Of a DNA stretch of 64,000 nucleotides, positions 24,143-35,599 are shown piece by piece. Position numbers and translations under genes: made by a program. The stretch covers positions 2,057,001 through 2,121,000 of the forward strand of contig JAREIK010017820.1 of assembly GCA_029783825.1 (NCBI GenBank), read 5' to 3'. The DNA is from Sapria himalayana. Lineage: Eukaryota; Streptophyta; Magnoliopsida; Malpighiales; Rafflesiaceae. The notes beneath the pieces are model-generated. The model was not told where the DNA came from, searched no databases, and saw only the letters and a program-made list of their open reading frames with translations. Position 1 is the stretch's first letter. Each line of letters begins with the position of its first letter.

Positions 24143-27100
24143 TTAGAGAGCAGAGAGAGGCTTGGCATTGATGTAGTCGAGGACCTGGGCTACAGAATGG
24201 TGGAGCACGGTGGTGACAGCGGCTAGGTTCTGCAGGAACTCTTCTGCGGTAGGCTTCTCTCCGTCCACCACGTCAGTCACGGCTTTGATAAATATCACTG
24301 GGACCTCCAATAGGTCGGCCACGTAGGCCACTGCGGCTGCCTATACGGTGCAGTATGATTGCATAAATCATAGAACCCATGGCCAGGACGAGCATACTTT
24401 TTTAGCCTTGCTTTCTGGGAGAAGACGTTACCTCCATGTCTTTAATTGTTGCATCATTTGCTACAATTGCAGCTTCGTCCTGTTGCGACATGTCCAGTGA
24501 ATCCCCAGTGGATAACTTCGCAACCTGGAACAGCAAGATCAAGTCGATCGTCATTATTAGAGCCTCATTTTGGGCCACCCGGTCTAGCCTAGCCTAGCCT
24601 AGCCTGGGCTGGGCTGCACCCAATTAGATCCTGATATCACTGTGTTTTTAATTTAGAGAGAATTTTAATCTAAACATGTGCTGCTATATTTATATTCTAT
24701 CATGTGTAAGTAGCTACTCGTATGTAAGTAACCAAACTACAATGCACGCTCATACCCAATGGACAAAACTCTTATTCTAGGGTGAGATCTAGAAAAAATT
24801 AATATCTCAATAATTTTATCCCTAAAAATCAAAAAATTTATAGGGATATCAAGAAAAGTCTTGAAATCGAGACCTACTACTTTTAGACGATGATAGATTA
24901 TATCATATCAGGTCGTGACCTCTAATATGGCACTTTCCGATTTTGCCCTTCAACAAAGGGTGTTGAAGGTCAAAATCGCCTTAAATTGAAGCGAAATCTT
25001 CATCATATTTCCACTAAGAGTGTAATGAGCAACAAAATCACCTTAAATTGAAGCTCGAGAGAGAGATTGGGAGTGGGGCATGCTTGGCGCAACCCAACAC
25101 CGTATAGATCAAAAACCTTGCAAAACAAAATGAGAGGAAATGGAGAAGAAGCTAACAAATCACAAGGTGAGGCGAGGTGGGGAAGAGGGGGCTGGAGAAA
25201 TGGTTACTGGGATAGGTATTCTCCTGTCATGGAAAGCAACCTCAGAGGCAAGAAACACATCTCCTATGCGTGCTCCTCTCGACTGCACATGTCCTAATGG
25301 TTTAATGATTATGAAGCAGTAGGCCCAACGGTTGAGAGTGGAGGAGGGGAGGAATCGCACACCTTGAAGCCGCCCACAGTGCCTGCATTGATGATCAAGT
25401 CTGGTTGAAGAGCTTGGACAGCAGCGTAGGTCACAAGAGATGCAGAAACTGTTCCCACGCTATCAACCCCTGCAACAACACCCATCAACTCAAGAGTGGG
25501 CCTCCTCAACTCTGGTTCCTACTTTTAAGTGAGTCTAAGTGAGTGATGCTCCTACCTCAACCAGGCCTAGCCAGCCCGGTCCAACACGATTCTGCAATGC
25601 CTGGGCAGGCACGGCACGGGAAATTCCCGTGCACGGGCCAAGAAACCGCCCCAGCGGTAGAAACTGAGCTCGACGGGCAAGGCTCACCGAGCTCCGAAAG
25701 TGAAGAAGAATCACAGCGGAGCGCCGCCAAAACCCTAATTTTTTTTAATTAGTGTTTTGGCCCGACCTGGCCAAACCCGGCAGATTCGTGCCACGGGCCC
25801 GGACGGAATCACTGTCGGGCCGGCTAAAAACAGGCCGGCACGACCCGTTTGACACCTAGTTTTGAGAAAGTTATGTTTTAGCACTGTGTTGGAAAAATAA
25901 TATTGTTTTTATATCATAAGAGATCGTACTCAATACACAAGACTCATGTTTCAGCATGAGATTCATGTGCAGATAATCTCAACACTAAAAACCAAAGAAA
26001 CTGTGTATGAGCGATTAGGCTCAAACCCAAAACCTACTACTACTTCTCATCACACCAAGACATGATCTTCGATATATATACGCAACACAAGATTTTTCAC
26101 GTGATCAATCATTATAGTACTATTATCACCCAAGCATATTTAATTTCAGAGTTCTTATGAGATCTAATGTGCTAGTCGCAAACTATATTTTGCCATCTTT
26201 CTTTTCATAAATCCAAAAAAATTGCTTATAGTAGCTACTCTCATTTAAAATTTTAGCACAAAAATGCCTTTAGACTTGCCACATCATCACAATATGATCA
26301 CGATATTTTTCATGTGATCAATCATTACAATATTATTATCGCCCAAACATAATTAATTTTTTGAGAAATCACATGCTATATTTTGATACCTTATTTTGTT
26401 TATAAATTCAAAAATATTTACTTAAAATTACTCTCTTCATCTAAAATTTCAGCACAAAAATACTTTTGGACTTACCACTCCATCACAGTATTCTATCATC
26501 ATCCAAATATATTTTATTTTAAAATTTTTATAAGATTCACTGTGTTTGTATTTGTATAATCACACACTATGTTTTGATACCTTTGTATAAATCCAACAAA
26601 TATTTGCTTCAAATTACTCTCATCTAAAATTTTAGTACAAAAATACCTTTGGCCTTACCACATCATCACACTATATTATATATATATATATATATAATAT
26701 GTGTGTGTGTGTGTAGCATGTTGATGTGACAAGAGAAAGGATATTATTTTCATGAGAGTATGAAGTTACCTTAGAGGAATTCTTTTATGTTCATAACATA
26801 TTTTTTGATTTTATGTAAAATTAGGATATTAAAACAAAATCATTTTCATAACATTGGACTGAAACATAATTTTCACCGAAGTTTTTATCAAGTCTAATTG
26901 CTAGTGAAGAACAACTATAAAATAAGAAAATAATGTAGAAAAATAAAATACAAACCTAAAGATGAATCTTTTTCGGGCCACACCAAGCTGATTTGTAGAT
27001 CCTTGTATGTACCAAAGTACCGCACCCAGGGTACTCCTTTAGGGAACCTGCCCAAATTTGCATTAATTACATCATGAGTAAGTGCGCTCCTAAAGCACGA

Positions 27101-29764
27101 ACCTTTATGGTATAAATACATTTTTAGAAGTTAAAATGATTAAAAAAATAATTAATTAATATTCCATCATATTCATTATTTGCCATCTCCATGTGGAAGT
27201 TAGCGTAGAATCTCAACTCTCTCTCAAAAGTTGAAAATAGTATGTCTGATGAGTCTCGAATTCAAAATTTATCATCCTTGTACAAAATCACTTATCTTCG
27301 CATCAAAGTATGAGCTCCAACAACATATACAAGCAAAAAAAATTATCACAGGTGATCAATTATTTTAATATTATTTTCGTTCAAACAAATTTAACTTTAT
27401 AATAAATACTTATAATATTCAATAGATTAATGTTTACATAATTACCCACTTATAATAATAATAATTATTATCATGTATGTGTGTGTGTGTGTATTATGCG
27501 TATTAGACAATTATTTCAAAAAAATTTTCTAAGTAATATATATGCATACACATACTTATAAAATAGCTTATAAGAATACTCTAGGGAATATAGCTTTGAG
27601 TGCACCAAAATTCTAAAATTAATTTTTGTTGACATAAATTTCACTAAAATATTCATTATAAAAAAACTAGCACAGAAAAAATCATAAAATATAATATAAA
27701 TATTAATGATGATAATAAATAATTAAGCGAGTTGAAGAGCACCAATCAGGGGCAAATTGGGGGTAATATGGACATATATAATAATATTTTAATTTTGCTA
27801 ATGATCTAATATACTAAATGTTAGATTGAAGATATTCATTCCAAATCTTTATAAATATGAAGTTATAATTTTAACGATAGCACATTATCTAGCTATCATT
27901 TTATACATACTAGCAATTTAATAAAAAAAATAAAGAAATTTAATAATTTTTAAAAAGTACAATATAATCAATTAAATTAATAAAATTAAATAATTAACTT
28001 TTTACTCTAGTTGTTTTTATTCTAAAAACTAATTATTTCTAGAGTATTTCTTACATATTTGTGTGCGAACTCACTTGTACAATATTTTTTTATTACTTAA
28101 AAAAAATGAGTCTCTTATCAACAACCACAAGATCATATTCAACATGTTAGATCTAAAAGTTCTCAACAAAAACAATTTAAATTTTAAAATTTAAAGAAAT
28201 TCAAAAAATAATATTTTTAATCAATTTTTTTTTCTCATCTTGATTATTAAAAAAAACATTTATGAGTTAAAAAAATAATAAATCAGTGAAATAATTCATT
28301 ATTATTCTAATGATTTATAAGATATCATAAGAACTCATGAGTTAAAAAATATTTGGACAATAATAATACTGAAATAGTTAATTTATTGAGAAATGCTTAT
28401 GTTATATGCATGTATTAAAGTTTGTGTCTTGATATAATAATAAATATCTTACGATAATTCTCAATTTCGAGAGTTTTGAAAATACAATCTCTCTAATTTT
28501 CAGAAATAATAATATAAATATATTGATATTTTTCATATATCTCATGCTAAATAATTTACGTTAAATAAATATTTATTATTTTCATTTTATTAAATAATTA
28601 CTAAACAAATAAACATTTATTAAAATTTTTATTAACAAATAAAAATATAAAAAATTTATTACTCCACTTAAAAAATTTATTTCAAAATAATTATTATTAT
28701 GAATATTTTCATCATAAATCAGCTTATAGAGATACATAATATTTATTATCTCTTCCTATCTTATATTCTTAGTTCTTTCTTATCTACTCACTTTTTTCAC
28801 CACTAAGCTTGAGTATTTATTTGTTGCTCCATCTATAAATCATGCAATATATTATATTTATATGTTTAATTTGCAATAAATTCTAAAATTTGAATGCTAA
28901 GATTGGTAGGTCATGGTTAATTATATTTTGAATTACAATAATGATTTTGATGTTACATCAAAATCTAAATAAAAAAATCACTACTAGGAGAACATCGAGC
29001 ACAACAAACTCAAATAATTTTAAATAAAAAAAAACAAAAAACTAAATGAATTAAAAGCATTACTATGTTTCTTGCAATAAGAACATTTATTAAGTAATTA
29101 TCCCTTTTGGAGGAGCAAATCCAGAATAACTAGTCACACTTAGAGGATGACAAACAAGAGGGTATTGATTTTATAGTTGAAATTCTAATTCCAACACGGT
29201 AATGAAGATGAAATCTACACGAAAGAAGATTCCAGATCTGCCACCATAATGAAAAAATATAGCAATTCTTCTCAAAATCACTTAGTAAAATTGACTTCAA
29301 ATTGCAAGCGAGATGTTCATAAACCAGTCTAAGGAGGCACGCATTCAGAGATAAAAGAGTTTATGTACGATTCGCAGCATGCAGAGTCACATACAGATGT
29401 TCATCACTTCATAGATCACACAAAATCAATTGCAAGAGTAATCGGCTAGACCTCGATTATGAAATGATGAAGTTGACATGTTTTCCAGTAATTAGGAATC
29501 GAACTCACGCGGGAGACGGATCCTCTTCGAGTTGGAACCTGTTCACCAGAGGCATCGCTTCCGTTTGCATGGCTGCCGATTTACCAAGCGGTAGGTGAAA
29601 ATGTAAATATACTTATGCGTGTTCATTTCCAAATCTGCATCGAGGAATGAGGAGAAGAATATACCGATGAGAATTAAGATGGTGGAAACGGGGCGATGTT
29701 CGGATTCCGTAGCCATAACATCTTCCTCTCCCTCGCCGCCGGATGCCTGGCCGAGAGGCGCCAT
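24143..29764 (-). CDS. MTN: 5'-methylthioadenosine nucleosidase (MTN), eight exons, intact
   Basis: Exons on the - strand: 29764-29665, 29572-29509, 27047-26956, 25469-25363, 25282-25208, 25116-25042, 24524-24432, 24340-24143; 804 nt, 267 aa, all introns GT-AG. The enzyme cleaves methylthioadenosine to adenine and methylthioribose in the cytosolic Yang (methionine salvage) cycle that supports ethylene and polyamine synthesis. Blocks seen: AMQTEAMPLV, KGVPWVRYFG, VDSVGTVSASLVTYAA, LIINAGTVGGFK, GDVFLASEVAFHDRRIPIP, LSTGDSLDMS, the Met-Glu pair M201-E202, and AVTDVVDGEKPTAEEFLQNL. Glu38, Glu202 and Asp225 correspond to the catalytic Glu12, Glu174 and Asp197 of bacterial MTA/SAH nucleosidase. 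Length equals the usual plant length. The residue after Met-Glu, at the exon 7/8 junction, is Ala where Gly is common in plants. The 3' edge of exon 7 is uncertain by 2 bp. Confidence 0.95.
24525..25041 (-). other. Intron 6 of MTN, containing a short hairpin and a copy of the exon 6 end
   Basis: A near-perfect stem (arms 24938-24955 and 24961-24978, loop 5 nt, one mismatch) lies in the middle. Immediately beside it, 24979-24992 repeats the 14 bases at 25041-25054 that form the end of exon 6; in the copy the donor dinucleotide reads GC instead of GT. Short ctagcctagcct and gggctgggct runs lie at about 24580-24615. Confidence 0.7.
25545..25858. mobile_element. GC-rich family B element fragment in MTN intron 3
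   Basis: Contains gcccggtccaacacg, gcacgggaaattcccgtgca, aaaaccctaatttttttt and ends with ccgtttgacaccta at 25858, matching family B. The left end is degraded (tacctcaaccaggcc near 25553) and no target duplication is clear. Open frames here are element sequence. Confidence 0.75.
26090..26680. repeat. Three-copy tandem repeat, unit about 185-195 bp, in MTN intron 3
   Basis: The phrase around agcacaaaaatacctttgga followed by cttaccacatcatcaca recurs starting at about 26255, 26451 and 26634. Between occurrences the same order is kept: atcaatcatta, tattatc, cccaaacata, a gctatattttgata block, then attactctcatctaaaat. Looser relatives lie at 27340-27420 and 9210-9320, so the unit belongs to a dispersed family. 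Confidence 0.75.
27048..29508 (-). other. Intron 2 of MTN, 2.46 kb, AT-rich
   Basis: Apart from a GT microsatellite near 27476-27492 and a relative of the intron 3 repeat at 27340-27420, I see no coding block, element ends or RNA gene. Confidence 0.7.
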
Positions 29765-29960
29765 CGCCTCCGATTGCAAAGGAATGAAAGAAAGAGAATG
29801 ATTGGTCCCCTCTGCAAATGTAATGAAATGAAGACAAAATTATTAGATCGCCTGATCTTGATGCACGTGAACAACTAGAATTTAGGTCGATTTTACCCCA
29901 ACACCCAAGGCCACTGGCTACCACAGGCAGCAGGGGGTGACTAAAGTCAATGATTCCCCC
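29765..29960 (-). promoter_or_regulatory. Probable 5' leader / promoter side of MTN
   Basis: Sequence upstream of the MTN start (higher coordinates) is of mixed composition up to about 29960, then turns AT-rich. The ATG at 29764 is the first in frame that precedes the conserved RPVSTILILI block. No clear TATA box was identified. Confidence 0.3.
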
Positions 29961-31090
29961 AAGTTCAACGCGGAGTGATTATTAAAAAAAAGAATAAATA
30001 ATTAAATAACTAAAAAAAATTTCAATTTGACGACGTTATATAATTAAAATTACGAAAATGCCCTCAAATTAATAAATAAGAAAATTGTGCAGTTTAAAAA
30101 TAATAAAAAAAGGACAACTATGTTATATAAAAAATATATAAAAATAATTATTTACGATGTACTTTTTATTAAAAAGAATATTTTTTTAATGAAAATAGTA
30201 TATACATATAAATATTATATGTTATACATTATAACATATAGTAGTATATACATTATGTTATATACTATATATGTTAATAACCTTTGTAGTATATATGATT
30301 ATCCTACATATTTTTATTTTAACAATATTATTTTTTTAATGAAAAATATATATATAAGTGCAATGCAATAAGAATTGAATACTTTAAATTTGGATCTTGT
30401 AATACATTTTTGCAAATATACATAGCTTAGTTTCCCTTAAAAAAGATTAATTTTTTTTTTATAAATTTACATAATCTTCCCTTAAAAAATTTTAAATTAA
30501 TATATTTTGAAACATTTTTGAACCAATAATATTATTCTTTTGTGTTTCGCAAGTATGCATAAATTTATTTAATTATTTTTTGAATAAATCTTATTGGTAT
30601 TGCATGGTGCTTCCTCAAGATGGAACCCTCTAGCATTTTATGGGGGCATCTGCTAATTAAACCACAAAAAACACATGGCAGCCTTTAATGCTGCCTTCTT
30701 GAACTAAATCATGAGCACAGTGATAGTCAACAACACTGTGTTATAAGCAAGATTGAAAGGGTTGGGCTCAGACATGGGTAAGTTGCCTTTGCCTATTCAT
30801 AGTGTGAGATTTGCAGTATACCAAGAAGGGAGCTCAGAATTCTATATGAATAGAAGATCATATGATCGACTCTTATCTCTTTGAGCTCCAAGAACCTAAG
30901 ATGGGTGATTGGACAATGCATGAATTGTGAAAGCTTATTGAATAAGTAATTAATGAAAGTTGAGTAAATAAAAGTAGGTTTTGAAATCCTTCGACTAATG
31001 ATTGGTGTTTAGTAGTGAAGATGAACCTAATTTAGTGGCAACTTCAATGCCTCAGAAAAGTTGCCAGAAAAGTTGTAAGGTACCAATAAT
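29961..31090. other. AT-rich intergenic stretch, nothing recognised
   Basis: Up to about 30600 the sequence is AT-rich with tatata and atgttata-type words, after that of more mixed composition. Open frames here are Ile/Tyr/Phe/Lys-rich read-through. No gene, element ends or RNA gene is supported. Confidence 0.6.
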
Positions 31091-31091
31091 A

Positions 31092-31260
31092 TGATAGTTC
31101 AATTGGCAAAAGGACAAGCCACCTAACCCTGAGGACGCGAGTTAGATCCCCAGGGATGCCCGGCACACGCCCAGGGGTATAATTGTCAATCACTATATTC
31201 ATATTGTTGGGTCGAGGTCCTTACCTACACTGATATTAGGGGGCCAAGCTCATATATGAG
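31092..31260 (+). mobile_element. Possible tRNA-derived SINE
   Basis: tagttcaattgg (31095-31106) resembles an RNA polymerase III A box and gcgagttagatcccc (31137-31151) a B box, at the spacing of a tRNA head. The following cgcccaggggtataattgtc stretch would be the SINE body. The cloverleaf is too degenerate for a functional tRNA and the element ends are not placed. Confidence 0.45.
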
Positions 31261-31985
31261 TCAAGTGATAGTATGAGATGAGTCTAAAAAGGAGGACATA
31301 GATGTAGGGGGATCCTAAGGAGCTTGAGGATATTAAAGAGAATTTTTCTCTCATAATCATCTAATGAATAATACCTCGTTATTAGTATTGCATCTTAGTA
31401 TGTGGTTGGAGCTTATGGTTGAGGCCCTGAGGATTGTTATTCATCCTAAGGAGCTCCCTGTCTATATAATTTTGTAGCTTGATTCCTAGTGAAATCCTCA
31501 AACAATCTTAGTTTGTGGTTTGATAGCCATCTAGTTTGTTTTATGGCTTCACAATAGACTTGAATCATGGGTATGACTAAAAATTAGATTACTTGAGGAT
31601 ACTAAAGAGAATTTAAGCAACATTTGAAGTCTTAAGCTTCTAAAATTTAAAAGAATTTGAAGCCTAATTTAGCATCCTGGCACATCGCATCAAGATTGCA
31701 ATGTAAGTTTGATTTGGTAGTTGTTAATTGTCGTCGATTGAGAGCGACTCCTTGCCTACCGGACCTCTTTCGCGTCATTCTTTCCTAAGGATGCCTATTT
31801 GTCCACATCACCAGTCAAGTCAAAAATAAGGAGTACTTTTTCTGAAGTTTACAAGTCTAAATTGAGCGTTTTCCCCAATTCAATTCCTTTTGTCTTTTAG
31901 GAAGGAGGTAACCAAATCTAGCTATGTGCTTGAATAGAATTTGAACATGCAAGATTTAATGGATGACTAATTCATAACTATTACA
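31261..31985. other. Intergenic sequence, nothing recognised
   Basis: Mixed-composition DNA with no long open frame, no terminal repeats and no motif I could assign. Confidence 0.5.
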
Positions 31986-32174
31986 TATGTGTTATGGTTT
32001 ATATTATTTGCTTTTTTTTTTTCATTTTCTTTACTTTATGCTATGAATGTGGATCACCCAATATATGTAGTACTCTAATCCAATATTGGTATTATAAATT
32101 CATTGTACATTCACATATTATTATTATTATTATTATTATTGAGATTCAGAAGCTTATTACTTGTTGTTTCTATA

Positions 32175-32188
32175 TGGTATCAGAGTCC
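32175..32188 (+). other. LTR-retrotransposon primer-binding site
   Basis: TGGTATCAGAGTCC is the start of the usual initiator-Met tRNA primer-binding site of plant LTR retrotransposons. An LTR should end just upstream; about 31989-32172 could be a short LTR (it starts TGTTATGG), but it does not end in CA and no partner LTR was found. Confidence 0.5.
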
Positions 32189-32880
32189 AACCCTAGGATG
32201 AGGAAGTAGACCTATAGGGCTAGGTGAAGAGAGTTATACATTGTAACAACATATTACATGAGATACACATGTAACAATACATGCATGTGCAATATGTGTG
32301 CATGCGAGAGAAGATGCATGAACATGCAGTAGTAGATTCATGATGCTTGACAATCATGTCAACACTCAGTATGTTGTTGAGAACTATGCAAAAATTATTT
32401 GAGTAAAAGTGTGTGCATATGAGACTAGGGAACAACAATGCATTGTGAGTGCAATGAAGGTGCACCCATGTGTTATGTGCAAAATTCATCGAGCAATTGT
32501 CCATGCATGGGTGGCAGTGAGTGCACGATAGTGTGCTATGGGTGTAGTGAAGGTGCATGCATGTGTGATGTGCTGAAAGAGTGCCAGGAATCATGGGTGA
32601 ACTATATGTGGAGTCTGCATAATAATTGTGATGAGGTGTAACTCATATTTATTTACGTTCAGAGCAAGTCAAGATCCTAGCGACTACTCTATTAAGGATC
32701 ATATATAGGAATTATATGTAGTAAACAACAAGAGTTTAGACATGATTCTTTAATTGGAAGATGATGAATCACATGACAAATGAAACTCCTAGTTGTGAGA
32801 TAAATAAGGCTCATCTATAGATTTACAAGTGTTGTTTGTTTTGTTTCATGTGTCTCCTTTTTTTTCTTACAATTGATTTA
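32189..32880. other. Sequence downstream of the primer-binding site, no gene supported
   Basis: Imperfect repeats with gcaatgaaggtgca and gtagtgaaggtgca (about 32451 and 32547) give Cys/His-rich open frames on both strands. These have no family resemblance and look like repeat read-through. Confidence 0.5.
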
Positions 32881-33399
32881 TAAGTGTTTAAATAATAAAA
32901 AAAAAAAACTTCTTCCAACATAAGATTTGAGTCACAAAATCATTCATGTCGTGACACCACAAAACATTATAGTAAATTGAATCATTAAGTTGATCAATCA
33001 TAATAACACAAAATAACTTGTGACAACAATGATATCGCGACGCCATATAACTTAGTCATGATATCAAAACATATGTTATAACTTCAGTTAAGTCACGACT
33101 TCACAATATAGTACGACAACTCCAAAGAACATGTTACAACTACTGATGAGTTGAAACTTCACAATACAAGTTGCAGCTCCATAGTATAGTCTTTTAGTCA
33201 CACTCACACAAACTAAGATGCGACTCAATTCATGTTATGACTTCATAATTTAGGTCATGACATGTCATCGAATACCCAATACAAATTCAGAAGTATGAGT
33301 CAATCATAACATTTTCCTACTTGACAATATTTATTCATTCTAATCCCAAGTCAACACAATTGAAACTTTTTTTGCACCCTCTACATTTCATTCCAATTC

Positions 33400-35490
33400 A
33401 GAGGCAACATCACATGACTCTCAACCTTGTGTACTTGTTTAACAAATACAACTCTTTTTTTTATGACATACTTCCATTTAATTGAATCATTAGAGGAGGC
33501 TCTTGCCTCCAGCACATTACTTGACTCCTCTCCTACAGCATGAAGAGCAAGGTGTGTATTGTTAGCATACCCTTCAGGTGAATTTCTAATCTATGTAAAC
33601 CTCCTCAATACAGGTGCTACCTCCACTAATCTTCTTCCATAGAATCTTCATATTCTATCCATAGTCCATACTATCTCTTCATCATAGACATTTGTGCCAC
33701 CAATGAAATGAAGTTGTGACTTTATTTGTGATGCCCCAATAGGTAGAAGTTCTGGCACACTATTTCCATCTCATGACTTTGTTTCTCTAATTTTGTATTC
33801 CATAAATAAAATATCTATGTTATAGATAACTATTCTTGTCCATGCGTTCCAAAGCTTAAAACCAAAATAGTTACACTTCAATAACTTATTTCTCTCGTGT
33901 AATATCTTGAAGTCATTTGATGCCACTTTTTTAAATCAACTTATTGCTCCTTTACTTCGGCAAGATGTACGCATCACGCCAAAAGACCCAAAGATGAGCT
34001 ACCATATAATATCTTAAAGAGTGTCTTATCATTCATCACCGAAGTATATGTATGATTCTTCTTGTAGCATGTTATGACAACTATTTCCGTTCACATAAAT
34101 TTGATTTTAAGTCTGTCCAACTGCTCGTGAACCTTGTATTCTCCATCAAAGTTCTATTCAACTTTCATACCTACTTCATTCTGTTAGTGTCATCCTAATC
34201 ATGTTCTACCCGATAATATCCTACTCAACATAGACCCGATCAACCAAAAAATACTTCATATTATTATCCATTCACAAAACTTTTATTTTATTGTTGAGTT
34301 AGTTCTCTAATAGAATTTTGAATTCCATTAATTTCTTCAGCACCTTAGTTTCTTTTGAATAAAAAAAACTCAGGCATACCTAGAGAATTGATAAACAAAT
34401 AAAATGTAATATAGATCTAATAAGTGATACATCTGGTGTTCATACGAATATGTTACTATGAATCAAGTCTATTATTATTACTTGCATTTCTTTAAGAAAA
34501 CAACATATATTCAAATTCTCAAAGATCTACTTCTATACATGCATGAGTTGGTGGGAATAAAAGATGGGTAAGTTATAAAATAAATTGCTAGCATCAATTT
34601 GATCACTAATATCTAGATGTTTTAAAGCTCCCCAATCATTCCTCTTTTCTAGCTATAATAGGATCCTAATTGATATCTAGATTTATGGGCTAAGCTTTCC
34701 AAATAATCCAGCACTCCTTCCACCATCAATTTTTAAGGATATAGTCACGAAATACTTCTCATTGATATACCTTAGTCTCTGATATCACAATATTATTTCC
34801 TATCAAGACAATAGATGTAGTTGTGACACATTATTTCCACGGCATGGCTTTGCTAGGTTCAATCACTAAACACTTTTTCCATGTCATGACTACAAGTATT
34901 TCTCTAACTCCATGTTTTCACATCGTGACTATATGCCATGTCATAACACCATATTTCTATATGGCAACTCCAAACTTATAGTGGATTTCTCCATGTACAA
35001 TTTCTTCTAATGTCTTGCCTATCTTTCATGCATTCATTCTTCTCAGAAGTCAATAATCCATTGCCCAGAATGATGATGGTGTCGACCATTAGCTTATACA
35101 AGACTCCACACTTTGTTCTTCATGCCATCAATATTAATCCTAGTGTCATCTTATAACTCTTGTCATCACAAGAAAATCTCATAATATCATCTATCATGAC
35201 ACTCATAGAGATCATATTTCTACTCAAATTTAGAATGTGCATCACCCTCAGAATAAATTTGATAGACCTATTATGCACAATCATCTTCACGTTTCCATCG
35301 CTAAGTATCTTAATGGTTGAACTATTTCTCATTATCATATCTCTTCCATTATATATCTCATTAGACCAATTCCAATAATGAATCATGTGATATGATGCAC
35401 ATGTGTTGATGTAATAGGCATCCTCATCAACACGAGCATCTACAATATACACATCTTTCCAAGAAAATCTTTCAGTCACAACCACACAAA
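33400..35490 (-). pseudogene. Ty1/copia polyprotein remnant, copy B
   Basis: On the - strand, in order: protease region at 35485-35120 (YINTCASYHM, then LNLSRNMISMS, the usual DSGAS...LKRNLIS pattern), then a repeat-bearing section (34980-34780), an integrase stretch near 34195-33940 (KTLFKILYGSSSLGLL) and the integrase-RT linker at about 33600-33450 (SNVLEARASSNDSIKW). Many stops interrupt it. The protease active aspartate is lost (Asn before T-C-A-S). RT and RNase H are not found at the lower-coordinate end. Confidence 0.75.
34780..34985 (-). repeat. 42-bp in-frame repeats in copia copy B
   Basis: Recurring tggaaa...gtcatgac words on the - strand give W-K-x-x-V-x-x-x-P-S units of 14 codons between the protease and integrase regions, the same place as in copy A. 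More degenerate than in copy A. Confidence 0.5.
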
Positions 35491-35599
35491 ATAGATTGCA
35501 ACTTAGTTTAGATTATGACTTTCATAATTTAAGGTGAGACACTGAATACTAGTTGTATCTTTAGAAATATGAGGCAATCTAAATATTTTAAAAGGTATA

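Noticed and set aside
30087..30371. 94-codon Lys/Ile/Tyr-rich open frame
   Set aside because: AT-driven, no conserved blocks, no splice partners.
31092..31170. tRNA gene
   Set aside because: A- and B-box-like words are present but the stems do not pair as a cloverleaf; a SINE head is more likely.
32220..32641. Cys/His-rich open frames on both strands
   Set aside because: Built on imperfect gcaatgaaggtgca repeats; no zinc-finger spacing is kept.
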